From positions 185,328-249,327 of the forward strand of contig JAKFWA010000085.1 in assembly GCA_021732995.1 (NCBI GenBank): DNA of 64,000 nt. Reading direction: 5' to 3'. Made by a program: the position numbers and the translations under genes. The DNA is from Planctomycetaceae bacterium (GTDB lineage: Bacteria; Planctomycetota; Planctomycetia; Planctomycetales; Planctomycetaceae). The notes under the pieces are model-generated. The model was given only the letters and a program-made list of their open reading frames with translations, was not told where the DNA came from and did not search any database. Positions 37,861-47,888 of the stretch are shown here, piece after piece (within the stretch, counting starts at the first letter, position 1; the number at the start of each line of letters is the position of its first letter).

Positions 37861-38137
37861 CGCAAATTCCCTTCCTTGGACTCCACCCAAGTTCATAGCC
37901 AGTGCCTTCAACGAACGCATCCGGCAGAACGCTTCGAGTGGAACAATCGCCTGTTTGACGGTTCTCGATCGAGTTCACGTCTTCCTGACGAACTCAACGG
38001 CGAGGGGTCATAGTCACGTTATAGGGCGTCCTCAAAAAAACGGTCAACGGCGGTTTTTCGGCTCGAGTATCCGCCCCGCTCTCGATCGTACGTCAGCCAC
38101 TGAACCAGAAACGCGAACCGCCAAAGTGAAACGAGGG

Positions 38138-40546
38138 CTAACCCGTGCGGTCAGAAATGAAGCTGCCGGTATCGTGCTGGGGCAACATGCCGGGCGTAAT
38201 GAGCTGAGCTAACGACATTGCCGCCAGCGCCTTCAAATCGGCGGACGAGCACAGGGGCTCCAGTTCGGCAGCGAGTTCGGCGGCCGTTGAGTAACGATCG
38301 GACGCACGCTTGGCGAGCAGCTTGGTCATAACTCGATCAACTGCAGCGGGCGTTTCTGGACGTCGGTCTCTTAGCAAAGGCACTGGCGCGTTCAGGTGCG
38401 CCTTCATCGTTTTGATCCAGTTGCCCTGCCCTGTCTTGCGGTATGGCGGCTCACCGGCAAACAAATGAAAAAGAGTGCATCCCAGACTGTAGAGATCGCA
38501 CCGGTGATCCGGAATTTCTCCGACTGCGGTTTGCTCCGGGGCGCTGTAGTCGCACGTGCCCAGCATGGCATGGGGTGAAGTCAGATCCATCTGGTCGGCG
38601 CCGTCGTGAGCAACCCGTACTAGACCGAAGTCCGCGATTCGCACGATGCCCTCTGTGTTCAGCAGCAGATTTGAAGGCTTGAGATCGCGATGCATCAACT
38701 TGTGCCCGTGGGCGTGCTCCAAACCCAGCGCGGCTTGTCTCCCGATCTCACAGACATCGGCAATGCTCAGGGTTTCTACGCAGTCAATCACCTTGCCGAG
38801 GTCCAGCCCGTCGATGAATTCAAGCACCAGAAAGTGCATGCCGTCATGTTCGTCCGCATGCAGTGCCCGGACGATATGCGGATGATCCAGCCTTCCGACG
38901 GCCCGCATTTCCCGGCGAAAACGTTCGACTGCATCTGTGTTCTGAATCACGTCCGGAGCCAAGACCTTTACCGCCACGAGACGATCCAGAAGTTCCTGAC
39001 GAGCACGATAGACGGCCCCCATGCCGCCACGTCCGATCAGAGCTTCCAGCACGTAAGCTCCAAATCGCTGGCCGGTGAGATCTCTGGGGGCGCTCTTCTG
39101 TGGCTTTGATTTCTCCGGTTGCGACGAGTGGTCTTCAAAATGCGTGTCCAAACCATCAAAATTGCCAGCGTCCACCTCAGAGCCTTCTCGGCTATCCGAG
39201 AGCTTCCAGTAGCTCGTCCGATTCCGGGCGTCGTCCGCTGAATTAGCCGCTCCTTCAGAAGTGTCGCTGCGTTCCAATTGAGGTATGGATTGTGAAAGAG
39301 CGTGCGTCTTCGAGGAGGATGTCGCCAGCGTCGAGTGCTTGGAATCCTCAAGAACCGCCGTTCGCAAACGCCGCTCTTCGCGCCAGAGCGATTCGACAAG
39401 CTCAGCCTGACTTCCCAGGAAGGGCAGGCAACGCACGTAGTCGAGAACCATGCTGGTACCGTTCAGGCTCTCTTTGTCTAACACCGCCAGCGGATCAAGC
39501 TGTGTCCAGCGGCGCTCGAGATCGTAGACCAGGATCTCAGACATGACCTCGTGCAGATCCGCGCTCAACGGCGAGGTAATGTCGACTCCGCGGTGGGTGA
39601 GAAAATCAACCAGATCCACGCTGCCACTATCGCATGCGATTCGATACTCGTGCTTCAACTGATCCAGATCGCGGTTGCCCGCCCACACGCCCGGCAGCGG
39701 CGCGAGAGAAGGATGATTGTCGGAATCGGCTGGCTGGCCAGCTTCGACAACTCCACTCTCGTCTTCGTGGTAACTCTCAAATTCAACTGCATCAGCCGCG
39801 ACAGGTTGGCGCCGCAGGACTTCGGGCGTGTCTTCGAGCAGCGGTTCTTCGCTACGCTGGCTTTGTTCAAATAACTCCTTGAAGTGACCAAGATCAAAGT
39901 CGAACGTCGAAATACGGCTCAGGTCCTGCGCCGCATCGTCTTCGTACTTTTTCTGTCGAGTCTCTTCCTCTTCCAGCACCATGTCCAACGACGAAGCGTC
40001 CATCTGCAGACTGGGATAGCTGGCAGCGATCTTCCATTCGGTCTGATCTTCCCGACGGACTTCGTCGGTCGGTTGACCGTGCTCCGAAAACACCTGCTTC
40101 AGGTCAAGCCAAGGCAATGGCCCGAACGTTTGACGTGCGGTTCTCAGATACCACCGTGCCGCCGAATTCAGAACCGGCAACGTCGCCGACACACTCGGAC
40201 GAATCAAATCTTCGGTGGGGTCGGTTGAATCGATCGTGATGTCGGTCACTTCGTAGTTCGCAACGAACCGAAAGCTATCACGAACGAAGCGGACGACGTC
40301 CCCATTTTTGAGGAGTTTCTGCTGCACTCGCTGTCCGTTTACGAACGTCCCATGTCGACTGCAGTCTGTGAGCTGGACGCCGTCCGGGGTCACGCTCAAG
40401 TGGCAGTGGATTGCGGAGACGTAGCTTTCGCGAATGCAGTAGTCAGTGCGGCGCCGAGACCGCCCCACAGTCACCGTCAGCTGATTCAGAATAATCGGCG
40501 GGCGGCAATCCAGTGAAACCAGCGCGGGGATGCGAGGACGACCCAT
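38138..40546 (-). CDS. FHA-GYF-Ser/Thr protein kinase
   Basis: 802 residues. Residues about 20-100 are an FHA phosphopeptide-binding domain (TVGRSRRRTDYCI, SAIHCHLSV, DCSRHGTFVNGQRV). Residues about 130-190 resemble a GYF_2 domain (WYLRTARQTFGPLPWLDL). A long acidic linker follows. The kinase domain (about 495-770) has the Gly loop IGRGGMGAVY, the Lys in VAVKVL, HRDLKPSNLLL and IADFGLVRV, with an APE-like YSAPEQT. All catalytic residues are present. No membrane segment is seen, unlike many planctomycete Hanks kinases, so it is probably a cytoplasmic signalling kinase that senses phosphorylated partners or its own autophosphorylation through FHA. Confidence 0.92.
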   Translation of the reverse strand: MGRPRIPALVSLDCRPPIILNQLTVTVGRSRRRTDYCIRESYVSAIHCHLSVTPDGVQLTDCSRHGTFVNGQRVQQKLLKNGDVVRFVRDSFRFVANYEVTDITIDSTDPTEDLIRPSVSATLPVLNSAARWYLRTARQTFGPLPWLDLKQVFSEHGQPTDEVRREDQTEWKIAASYPSLQMDASSLDMVLEEEETRQKKYEDDAAQDLSRISTFDFDLGHFKELFEQSQRSEEPLLEDTPEVLRRQPVAADAVEFESYHEDESGVVEAGQPADSDNHPSLAPLPGVWAGNRDLDQLKHEYRIACDSGSVDLVDFLTHRGVDITSPLSADLHEVMSEILVYDLERRWTQLDPLAVLDKESLNGTSMVLDYVRCLPFLGSQAELVESLWREERRLRTAVLEDSKHSTLATSSSKTHALSQSIPQLERSDTSEGAANSADDARNRTSYWKLSDSREGSEVDAGNFDGLDTHFEDHSSQPEKSKPQKSAPRDLTGQRFGAYVLEALIGRGGMGAVYRARQELLDRLVAVKVLAPDVIQNTDAVERFRREMRAVGRLDHPHIVRALHADEHDGMHFLVLEFIDGLDLGKVIDCVETLSIADVCEIGRQAALGLEHAHGHKLMHRDLKPSNLLLNTEGIVRIADFGLVRVAHDGADQMDLTSPHAMLGTCDYSAPEQTAVGEIPDHRCDLYSLGCTLFHLFAGEPPYRKTGQGNWIKTMKAHLNAPVPLLRDRRPETPAAVDRVMTKLLAKRASDRYSTAAELAAELEPLCSSADLKALAAMSLAQLITPGMLPQHDTGSFISDRTG

Positions 40547-40871
40547 GAGTACGCAACGACTGGGGACACACGACTGGCAAGTATGAGCAATCCTGGCTCA
40601 ACGCAGGCGTCCGGTGCCGCTGAAATTGTCGAGAAGTCCCGCTTGATCCGCAAGGACGTAATCTGCCCATTCATGCAAACGTACAGAAGCCGGGCACCAC
40701 TTCCTAAGGCCGTGATTCGGCCACCAAGTATCCGTTTCAGATGTCAATTCCTGCGCGGCATTCAAGTTGCTTGTACGGCTTCCGAAGTCAGGCCTCGCGT
40801 ACGGAAACGAAGGCAGCAAAACAACTAGCAGCAAACGCGAGTACGCATCATCGATTGGAAGCGGGTACACT
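40547..40871. other. Intergenic region between divergent kinase and PerM-like genes
   Basis: About 325 bp that must hold both promoters. No convincing gene, repeat or clear promoter boxes were recognised. Confidence 0.4.
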
Positions 40872-42782
40872 GTGGCTAATGCTCACCAGATTCAACCGTG
40901 GCAACGCGCCCTCGTCGTGCTATCGGGAGCCGTCTCGGGAATGATCGCCCTGCTGGCATTGCAATGGGGACGTCCGGTGCTGATTCCCATCGCTCTTGCC
41001 CTGCTGTTCACGTTTCTGCTGAATCCGACTGTACGGAGCCTGCAGCGACGAGGGCTGGGGCGAGGCGTCGCGGTAGTCTCGGCAGTTTCTATGGCGATTC
41101 TGTTGCTGACGTGCCTCGGCTGGATGATGACCCGGCAGGTCGGCGGCATGCTGGCCGAACTCCCGCAGAACACAACGAACATCAAAGCCAAGGTGAAGTC
41201 GCTCAAGGAACTGGGATCAGGTCACTTAGCCGATCAATTCAGCCAGATGATCGAAGAGATCAGCCAGGAATTTCAGGCACCCCTCGCTGGTCAAAAACTT
41301 GCCAGCGAGGAAGGGCGGGTTGCAACTGCGTCACCTTCAACCGTCGTCGAAGAACCTGTGCTTCTTCGTTCTTCATCCGTGTTCTGGCTGAGTTTAACTG
41401 GATACCTCGGCTCTGCGTTCGAAGTTTTGGCAACACTTGCCTTTGCGACCGTGCTGCTGATCTTCTTCCTGTTGGGTCGCGAAGACCTGAGAGACCGTGT
41501 TGTGCTGCTGGCCGGGAAAGCCCGGCTGACTTTGACGAGTAAGGCGTTGGAAGATGTCACGGAGCGAATCAGTCGCTACCTGATGACGCTGGCGATCGTA
41601 AACGGCAGCTTCGGCGTTCTTCTGACCATCGGCTTACTGCTGTTTCAGTTACCTTACGCCTTACTCTGGGGAAGCTTGGCAGCCGCATTGCGTTTCATCC
41701 CGTACATCGGGCCGTGGGTTGGAGCAATCTTCCCGTTCGCGATGAGCCTCGCAGCGTTCGAAAGCTGGGGCATGTCACTGGCCGTCCTGGGCTACGTCGT
41801 CGCTTTGGAGTTGATCTGTAACAACGTCGTCGAGCCGCTGGCCTTCGGTCGCAGCACGGGCGTTTCGCCCACGGCGCTGCTGATTTCAGCCGCCTTCTGG
41901 CTGTACCTGTGGGGACCAATCGGGCTGGTGCTCTCCGCCCCGTTCGCAGTGTGTCTGGTAGTGCTGGGTAAGAACATTCCGCAGTTGGCCTTCTTTAATC
42001 TGCTGCTTGGTGACTCGCCCGCCTTGCGCGCGGACGTCGGGCTTTATCAGCGCTTGATGCTGGGAGATGAACAGGAAGCGGCCTCACTGGTGGAACAACG
42101 GTTGAGAAAAGCTCCCGCAGACGCGATTTACGATGAAGTGTTTATTCCCACATTGAACTACGCCAAGCGCGATAATCAGCGGAATCATTTAACTGACGAC
42201 GATCAGCGCATGGTTCTTGGTGGAATACAGGAATCACTGCTTCAGACGGACGCATTCTGCCGACTTAAGACCGGATCCGAAGCAGATTCGTCCGACGAAA
42301 CCAAACTGGAAACCGCGACTGTCGACAATTCGTCCAAACCAATTCACATCCTCGGCTGTCCGGCTACAGACGAAACCGATTCGTTGGGGTTGGAAATGCT
42401 GCGGCAGTTGCTCAATCCTGCTCATTGGGCACTGGAAGTAACCGGAGTGGAAACACTGACGTCGGAGATCATGATTCGCATTACCGAAGACCCACCGGCA
42501 ATTGTGTGCATTGCCGCCCTGCCGCCCGGAGGCATGGCACACGCGCGGTATCTTTGTAAGCGACTGCGAACCGCATCTCCCGACATCCAGATCATTGTTG
42601 GACGTTGGGGGCGAGGGCGAAAAGACACAGTAGAACTTGAGAGACTCGAGCAAGCCGGCGCGACATTCGTGACAACGACACTGCTGGAAACGCGACAATT
42701 ACTGGAATCTCGACTGCCGTTGATTCAGCGGCGAGTCGTAAAAACACAACTCCCCGAACTCGCTGAATCAGTCTCGCTCTGA
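40872..42782 (+). CDS. AI-2E/PerM-family membrane protein with C-terminal soluble domain
   Basis: I favour the GTG at 40872 (ANAHQIQPWQRALVV); the frame is open to a TTG at 40767. The first 360 residues are the AI-2E-transporter/PerM fold: membrane segments LVVLSGAVSGMIALLAL, PVLIPIALALLFTFLL, VVSAVSMAILLLTCLGW, then a periplasmic helical part and further segments. Conserved features include RFIPYIGPWVGAIFPF and LICNNVVEPLAFGRSTGVSP. The C-terminal 270 residues are soluble: a helical part (LLLGDSPALRADVGLYQRLM) and, at about 489-620, an alpha/beta fold (IHILGCPATDETDSLGLEM, IVCIAALPPGGMAHARYL, IQIIVGRWGRG) that resembles B12-binding-like domains. The transported substrate is unknown; family members export small signals or ions. 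Confidence 0.85.
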   Translation: MANAHQIQPWQRALVVLSGAVSGMIALLALQWGRPVLIPIALALLFTFLLNPTVRSLQRRGLGRGVAVVSAVSMAILLLTCLGWMMTRQVGGMLAELPQNTTNIKAKVKSLKELGSGHLADQFSQMIEEISQEFQAPLAGQKLASEEGRVATASPSTVVEEPVLLRSSSVFWLSLTGYLGSAFEVLATLAFATVLLIFFLLGREDLRDRVVLLAGKARLTLTSKALEDVTERISRYLMTLAIVNGSFGVLLTIGLLLFQLPYALLWGSLAAALRFIPYIGPWVGAIFPFAMSLAAFESWGMSLAVLGYVVALELICNNVVEPLAFGRSTGVSPTALLISAAFWLYLWGPIGLVLSAPFAVCLVVLGKNIPQLAFFNLLLGDSPALRADVGLYQRLMLGDEQEAASLVEQRLRKAPADAIYDEVFIPTLNYAKRDNQRNHLTDDDQRMVLGGIQESLLQTDAFCRLKTGSEADSSDETKLETATVDNSSKPIHILGCPATDETDSLGLEMLRQLLNPAHWALEVTGVETLTSEIMIRITEDPPAIVCIAALPPGGMAHARYLCKRLRTASPDIQIIVGRWGRGRKDTVELERLEQAGATFVTTTLLETRQLLESRLPLIQRRVVKTQLPELAESVSL

Positions 42783-42818
42783 CTTTAACCGCAGTCGCGC
42801 TAAAACTGGTCTCCCACT

Positions 42819-43781
42819 ATGAGCCTGCTGGAAGTTTCTCACCTGCGCAAGACGTTCAACGAAAACTTTGTCGCCGTTGACGATCTGAGTTTTCAGGTCG
42901 AGGCTGGCGAGATCTTCGGTTTGGTCGGACCAAATGGGGCCGGTAAAACGACCACGATGACCATGCTGGCTGGCTTACTCAAACCGGATAGCGGCTCGAT
43001 CGCGTTGGACGGCCAACCCTATGATCCCACGCAGCATGAACAGCGTGCGAAATTTGGCATCGTCCCGCAGAATCTGGCCATCTACCCAGACCTCACCGCT
43101 GAGGAAAATCTGCGCTTTTTTGGAGGGATCTATGGTCTACGCGGGGCTCAACTGACCGGCCGAGTGACCTCAACTTTAGCCATCACCGGCTTGACCGATC
43201 GGGCACACGATCTCGTGAGAACGTTCTCCGGTGGCATGAAACGGCGACTCAATTTCGGCGTCGCTCTGCTGCATCAACCGAAGCTGGTCATCCTGGATGA
43301 GCCTACCGTTGGCGTTGATCCCCAGTCGCGTTCTCACCTGCTCGAAGCCGCCCAGCAACTCTCACGTGAGGGTGTCAGCATCCTATACGCCAGCCACTAC
43401 ATGGAAGAGATCGAAACGATCTGCCATCGAGTGGCCATCGTCGACCATGGACGCCTGCTGGAGTGCGGCACCTTGCCCGAACTGCTCAGCAGCGTGCAAC
43501 CGGAAATGCAGTTGCATATTACTCAATCGTCATCCGCTCTTGTGGAGCAGTTGAAACACAACTTTGCGGTCGACCAACCCGACGTGGACGAGATCGTGGT
43601 CACTCTTCAGTTGGAACGCCGCACGGAGAACGCGTCGACGGCCACCTCGCTGGATGATCAACTTCGTACCGTTATGAGTATTATTCAGCAGCACGGCGCC
43701 AGATTAATTTCTATTGAGTCTGAAGAGCACAATCTCGAGCGGCTGTTCCTGAAACTCACCGGGAATCGTTTAAGGGACTGA
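42819..43781 (+). CDS. ABC transporter ATP-binding protein (ABC-2 type export)
   Basis: 320 residues. Walker A GPNGAGKTTT, Q-loop FGIVPQNLAIY, signature TFSGGMKRRL, Walker B LVILDEPTVGVD and the H-loop YASHYMEE are all intact. After residue 220 a typical C-terminal extension of the CcmA/DrrA-like subfamily follows. Its stop is 5 bp from the start of the permease gene, so the two form an operon and a complete exporter; the drug or lipid substrate is not evident. It starts 36 bp after the PerM-like gene and may be co-transcribed with it. Confidence 0.93.
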   Translation: MSLLEVSHLRKTFNENFVAVDDLSFQVEAGEIFGLVGPNGAGKTTTMTMLAGLLKPDSGSIALDGQPYDPTQHEQRAKFGIVPQNLAIYPDLTAEENLRFFGGIYGLRGAQLTGRVTSTLAITGLTDRAHDLVRTFSGGMKRRLNFGVALLHQPKLVILDEPTVGVDPQSRSHLLEAAQQLSREGVSILYASHYMEEIETICHRVAIVDHGRLLECGTLPELLSSVQPEMQLHITQSSSALVEQLKHNFAVDQPDVDEIVVTLQLERRTENASTATSLDDQLRTVMSIIQQHGARLISIESEEHNLERLFLKLTGNRLRD

Positions 43782-43786
43782 CGCGA

Positions 43787-45025
43787 ATGAATGCCTGGCA
43801 GATTACACTGAAAGATCTACGCTTGCTGCGACGGGATCGACGCACCTTGTTCATCCTGGTCGCGTTGCCGTTGATATTCATCACGATTCTCGGACTCTCG
43901 ACGCGACAACTGCTGACTTCGCGCGACAAGAATCAGCTCATTCAACTGGCAGTCGTCAACGAAGACTCCGGTGAACTATCAGGAAAGCTCGCTGAAAGTC
44001 TGAGCAAGAAGGACGGCCTGCAAACCAAGCTGCTCAAGACTCGCGAAGAGGCCGTTGACCAGATTGATACCGGCGTTGTCATGGCTGTCATCGCGATTGG
44101 ACCGAAGTTTCAGGAACGCGTCGATGAACTGACCGCCGCCGATATTCTATACCTCGACGAGGGCCTGTTGGCGGATGGCTTGCCAAGTCTGGATATGGAA
44201 GTTCTCTGCCGACCATCGTTTATGAACACGGAAGGTATCGTCCGGCAGCTTGCGTTTGGTGCGGCAGTGCAATCAATCGCACCGTACATCAGCGCCAAGA
44301 GTCGACTGGCTTCCCGTTTCATCGAGAAGGATCGCGCCAGCTTGGCCGAGAAACGCGAATCCGTGAAGAATGAGTCACTCGCCGACAATAAAGACAAAGC
44401 AAAACCCGCCGCTAAAGGAAATGTGTATCAGGTTTTGGTTCCCTCTTATACCGTGATGTTTGCGTTCTTTCTGGTAAACATCATGGCGCGATCGTTCATT
44501 ACCGAGCGAGATCTTGGCACACTCGGTCGGCTGCGCATGGCTCCGGTGTCGCGTGCCGGACTAATGTTAGGCAAGACAATCCCATTCTTCATTATTTCGC
44601 TAGTGCAAAGTGCCCTGCTCTTCCTGTTTGGACGCCTGCTTTTCGGGATGACGTGGGGAACCGAACCGATCGCCCTGATCCCTGTGATCATCTGCACGTC
44701 GCTATCAGCAACGGCGCTCGGTCTTTTGGTCGCCACGATCGTGCGGACAGATTCACAAGTTTCTGCGTACGCCAATTTTCTCGTCATCACCATGGCCGGC
44801 GTGAGTGGTTGTTTCATGCCGCGCGACTGGCAACCGCAGTTGATGCAACAGATTGGACTGGCAACTCCGCACGCATGGGCGCTCATTGCTTATGACCAGT
44901 TGCTCGTGCGTGAGCACATCAACGTTGCGGTCGTCGTCCGGTCGTGCACGATACTGCTGGCATTCTCCACGGGCTTCTTCGCTCTTGGCTGGTGGCGTTT
45001 CCAGAACATCGACGAAGCCGCATGA
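43787..45025 (+). CDS. ABC-2 type transporter permease
   Basis: 412 residues. One N-terminal membrane segment (TLFILVALPLIFITILGL) is followed by a large extracytoplasmic domain (about 40-220) and then five membrane segments, among them YTVMFAFFLVNIMARSFI, FFIISLVQSALLFLFGRLLF, ALIPVIICTSLSATALGLLV and a C-terminal LAFSTGFFALGWW. RDLGTLGRLRMAPVSR is the usual coupling loop of the ABC-2 membrane domain. It pairs with the ATPase just upstream. After the stop, 295 bp without a gene separate it from the acyltransferase-like gene. Confidence 0.92.
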   Translation: MNAWQITLKDLRLLRRDRRTLFILVALPLIFITILGLSTRQLLTSRDKNQLIQLAVVNEDSGELSGKLAESLSKKDGLQTKLLKTREEAVDQIDTGVVMAVIAIGPKFQERVDELTAADILYLDEGLLADGLPSLDMEVLCRPSFMNTEGIVRQLAFGAAVQSIAPYISAKSRLASRFIEKDRASLAEKRESVKNESLADNKDKAKPAAKGNVYQVLVPSYTVMFAFFLVNIMARSFITERDLGTLGRLRMAPVSRAGLMLGKTIPFFIISLVQSALLFLFGRLLFGMTWGTEPIALIPVIICTSLSATALGLLVATIVRTDSQVSAYANFLVITMAGVSGCFMPRDWQPQLMQQIGLATPHAWALIAYDQLLVREHINVAVVVRSCTILLAFSTGFFALGWWRFQNIDEAA

Positions 45026-45320
45026 GGTGTCTGACCTCCAGGGCAATAACTAGCCTTATTGGCCACAGAGTGGCGCGCTTGGACGCAGGATAGGACGAAG
45101 TCTCTATCACCAGACTGATCGATCCCCGATTGCGCGCTGTTTTGGTACTCGCGGTGCGATTCTTGCTACCCGTTCCTGCCGCCGCAGGCAAACCACGTAG
45201 CCTCGGCAAGGCACGCTCTCCAGTTCGAGATGGCTGCAGCCATTCCTGATGGTCAGCAGGCCTCGACATCCCTGAGCCATTGCCAACTTGCGTACGCGAG
45301 TCTCATAGCAGGAGCGAAGC

Positions 45321-46817
45321 ATGGAGAATGCCCTACCGCGTGCGAAAAACGGGTTGCTGGTCAGGTCCGCCTACGGTCGAACGACCATTGAGGTTCAGCC
45401 TGCAACTCAAGAGGCAACGCGCCGCAGAAAAGTTCCGAGCCAGCCGGCGCCACCTGATGCATCGATAACGCCGCTGCCATTCACACCGTTCGAGCATTTC
45501 ATGCTGGCGGATGATACTCCAGATCATCCAATGACATTCCTCGTCCGCCTGAAGTTCCGAGGCATCTTTGATCGAGTTTATTTCCAGACGGCCCTGCGCG
45601 TGGCGTTAGAGCAGCACCCGCTGTTGAACTCGCTGATCGTCGGCTCAGCAGCTAACCGGACCTCGGACATCGCATGGGTGCAATGTTTGGATCCCATGCC
45701 AGTGGCCGATTGGGCTGACGCGGCTGTGCCATTGACATTCTCACGCCATCGCTGGATCGATCTGAAGTCGGAACGCGGTATCAGGGCCTGGATCCGAGAG
45801 TCAAAAGCCGACGAAGCTACACAGCTCATACTTCAAATTCAACACAGTTGCTGTGATGGCATCGGAGCAAACTCATTTATCTCTACGCTATTGGCTGCGT
45901 ATCACCAGCTCGATTCCGGAACCCGCGATGCCGCGATCGAACGAAGCCTTCAACCAGAATTGCTGCGTCTGCGAGATCAATCCTGCTCGTCGTGGAGACA
46001 ACTCGCCAGAACTGCGTGGCGTGCAATATTCAAGACGCCGCGTTTCTTCAAAGGGAAGCCGATACCGCTGGCTGCCTGCCGTAAGGCAACGCGAGAGGAC
46101 ATCCACAAAGAGAAGCTGCCAGAATTCGAGACCTTCACGTTCAGTCGCGAGGAAACGGAGTTGCTGCGTTTGGCGGCCAAGGACAAGGACGTCAGCGTCA
46201 ACGATCTGCTGCAGCGCGATCTGTTCCTCACGCTGGATGGATGGAATCGCACCCATTCAACCAATCACGAGAGTCGACCAATTCGCATTTGCATGCCAGT
46301 TAATCTGCGGCGTTCGGGCGATCGCTACATGCCAGCCGCTAACAGAATCAGCTTGTCGTTTCTGGATCGAGGTCCAGAGCAGTTTGCTGTCCCTGATGCC
46401 TTGCTGAAAAGCTTGCAGAAGCAGACTGAGGAAACCAGGAAGTCTCGCAGGATCCTGGCGTTTGTGCCCGCACTGAAATTGATTGGCATGCTGCCCGGCC
46501 GAATGAGTGCCCGCATGAAACAGGGACGCTGCCTAGCGACTGCTGCGATCTCGAATCTCGGCGTCCTGAGTTCCCCATCCCAGGAAAAGGGCCGGAGCGG
46601 CGCCACAGTCGCCGGCAACATGACGCTGGAAAGCATTGAGGCGTTGTTGCCGCTGCATCCGCAAACGCATGTGGCGTTCGTCATTCTGAGCTACTGCGAT
46701 CGACTCAGTATCACACTGAGTCGTGATCCGCGTTGGATCGACGAGAGTGAAGGTCGCGAATTGGTGACCAACTACGTCCACGTTCTCAGGTCCTCGATAG
46801 CCGACCAGAAACATTAA
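45321..46817 (+). CDS. Condensation/wax-ester-synthase-like acyltransferase
   Basis: 498 residues; the ATG follows AGGAG at close spacing. After about 45 variable residues comes LPFTPFEHFMLADDTPDHPM, the usual N-terminal block of condensation-fold enzymes. The active-site motif appears as QHSCCDGIGANSF: the second, catalytic His and the DG of HHxxxDG are kept, while the first His is Gln. Later blocks include RICMPVNLRRSGDRYMPAANRIS and ATAAISNLGVLS. The fold transfers acyl groups to alcohols or amines (NRPS C-domains, PapA, WS/DGAT). No carrier-protein gene lies nearby. Proximity to the ABC exporter suggests, but does not prove, that it makes a lipid or small molecule that is exported. Confidence 0.75.
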   Translation: MENALPRAKNGLLVRSAYGRTTIEVQPATQEATRRRKVPSQPAPPDASITPLPFTPFEHFMLADDTPDHPMTFLVRLKFRGIFDRVYFQTALRVALEQHPLLNSLIVGSAANRTSDIAWVQCLDPMPVADWADAAVPLTFSRHRWIDLKSERGIRAWIRESKADEATQLILQIQHSCCDGIGANSFISTLLAAYHQLDSGTRDAAIERSLQPELLRLRDQSCSSWRQLARTAWRAIFKTPRFFKGKPIPLAACRKATREDIHKEKLPEFETFTFSREETELLRLAAKDKDVSVNDLLQRDLFLTLDGWNRTHSTNHESRPIRICMPVNLRRSGDRYMPAANRISLSFLDRGPEQFAVPDALLKSLQKQTEETRKSRRILAFVPALKLIGMLPGRMSARMKQGRCLATAAISNLGVLSSPSQEKGRSGATVAGNMTLESIEALLPLHPQTHVAFVILSYCDRLSITLSRDPRWIDESEGRELVTNYVHVLRSSIADQKH

Positions 46818-46952
46818 AGGCGACGGTGGTCCACGCTGCGGGTTGTAGGAATCTGCTGGCAAGACATCATGGTGGAGTCGATCTGGCGTTGTTCGCGGAT
46901 CGAGCAGAGCGGCAAACCGCGCCGCATCCGTCACCAGCATCAGGACTCCGCC

Positions 46953-47819
46953 ATGAAAGATCGCCTCGCGACCGTACTCATTTCCGTTGCTACGACCTGG
47001 GGATTGATGAGCGCCGCGCCGCCTGAACCTGTGAAGCAGTTGGAAGTCGATCGACTCATCGTGCGCAAAGAACTGATCGTGTCCGACACTGGTAAGCCGT
47101 GGGAGGACGGTTACGAGCAGCATCAGATGCCGCGCGGTATCTACGCGCGATCACTGCATGATGGCCCGGGCGGACTCTGGGTTAGAAGTCGTCTCATCAA
47201 GGGCGAAGTCGACGATCCCTTTGATGATCGATTTCATGCGTTGGAACGAGACGGTTCGCTACGCCGGACTCCGGGACACATCTCATGGAACGTGTGGCTC
47301 GACGGCGCGTGGCGCCAGATGGCAATCGTTCAAGGTGAGGGAATGGAACTGTCGGAGGTCCCGCGTGATCAATGGAACGGCGGAACTCATCCCGGTCGCA
47401 TCCGGTTTCAAACGTTCCGGCCGAAGCACAGCGAGCCGTTGACCGACGCACTCATTGGTCAAGGCATGATGTCAATCGGCGGCGGTGGTTATGGGGGTGG
47501 CGGGCTGCCCTATCCATCCGAAGTGCTGCAGCTTTGGGGCGGTGAGATGCAGCGTGCCGATGTTCCCGTACCTGCCGCGCCAGAAGTTCTCAACGACGAT
47601 GGTTCGGGACCGCACGAGTACGCGCTGATCGGCGTCGGTCCTCAAGGTCGCCGCACGGCAGTTTCAAAGCCGACCAAGGCTCAAGGACTCGCGAAGCTGC
47701 GCTGGGATAGCGTTCCGGGCGCGGACGCTTACATCTTTCTTCGCGACGGCAAGGAAATCACCGGCCTGTTGCGAGTTGAAGGCTCGCAGAAAGAATGGAC
47801 AGACAAGCCGGCTCGATAA
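46953..47819 (+). CDS. Secreted protein of unknown function
   Basis: 288 residues from the ATG at 46953 (AGGA about 9 bases upstream); an in-frame ATG at 46869 would add a stretch unlike a signal peptide. The N-terminus MKDRLATVLISVATTWGLMSAAPPEP is a signal peptide. The middle has KQLEVDRLIVRKELIVSDTGKPW, a heptad-like run seen in planctomycete proteins that end in a beta-rich domain, then LWVRSRLI, GHISWNVWLDGAWRQM and a Gly-rich loop. The C-terminal 70 residues look like a fibronectin-III-like strand set (LAKLRWDSVPGADAYIFLRDGKEIT). I do not recognise a family. A terminator follows immediately. Confidence 0.65.
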   Translation: MKDRLATVLISVATTWGLMSAAPPEPVKQLEVDRLIVRKELIVSDTGKPWEDGYEQHQMPRGIYARSLHDGPGGLWVRSRLIKGEVDDPFDDRFHALERDGSLRRTPGHISWNVWLDGAWRQMAIVQGEGMELSEVPRDQWNGGTHPGRIRFQTFRPKHSEPLTDALIGQGMMSIGGGGYGGGGLPYPSEVLQLWGGEMQRADVPVPAAPEVLNDDGSGPHEYALIGVGPQGRRTAVSKPTKAQGLAKLRWDSVPGADAYIFLRDGKEITGLLRVEGSQKEWTDKPAR

Positions 47820-47825
47820 ACGAAA

Positions 47826-47858
47826 TGTCCCCGTCGAGACCACATCTCGGCGGGGACA
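47826..47858. terminator. Hairpin terminator between convergent genes
   Basis: A 14-bp stem with one G-T wobble (TGTCCCCGTCGAGA with TCTCGGCGGGGACA) and a 5-base loop begins 7 bp after the stop of the upstream gene and serves the convergent gene as well. Confidence 0.75.
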
Positions 47859-47888
47859 CTCATCGCTCTTAATAAGCTCAGACCAAGG

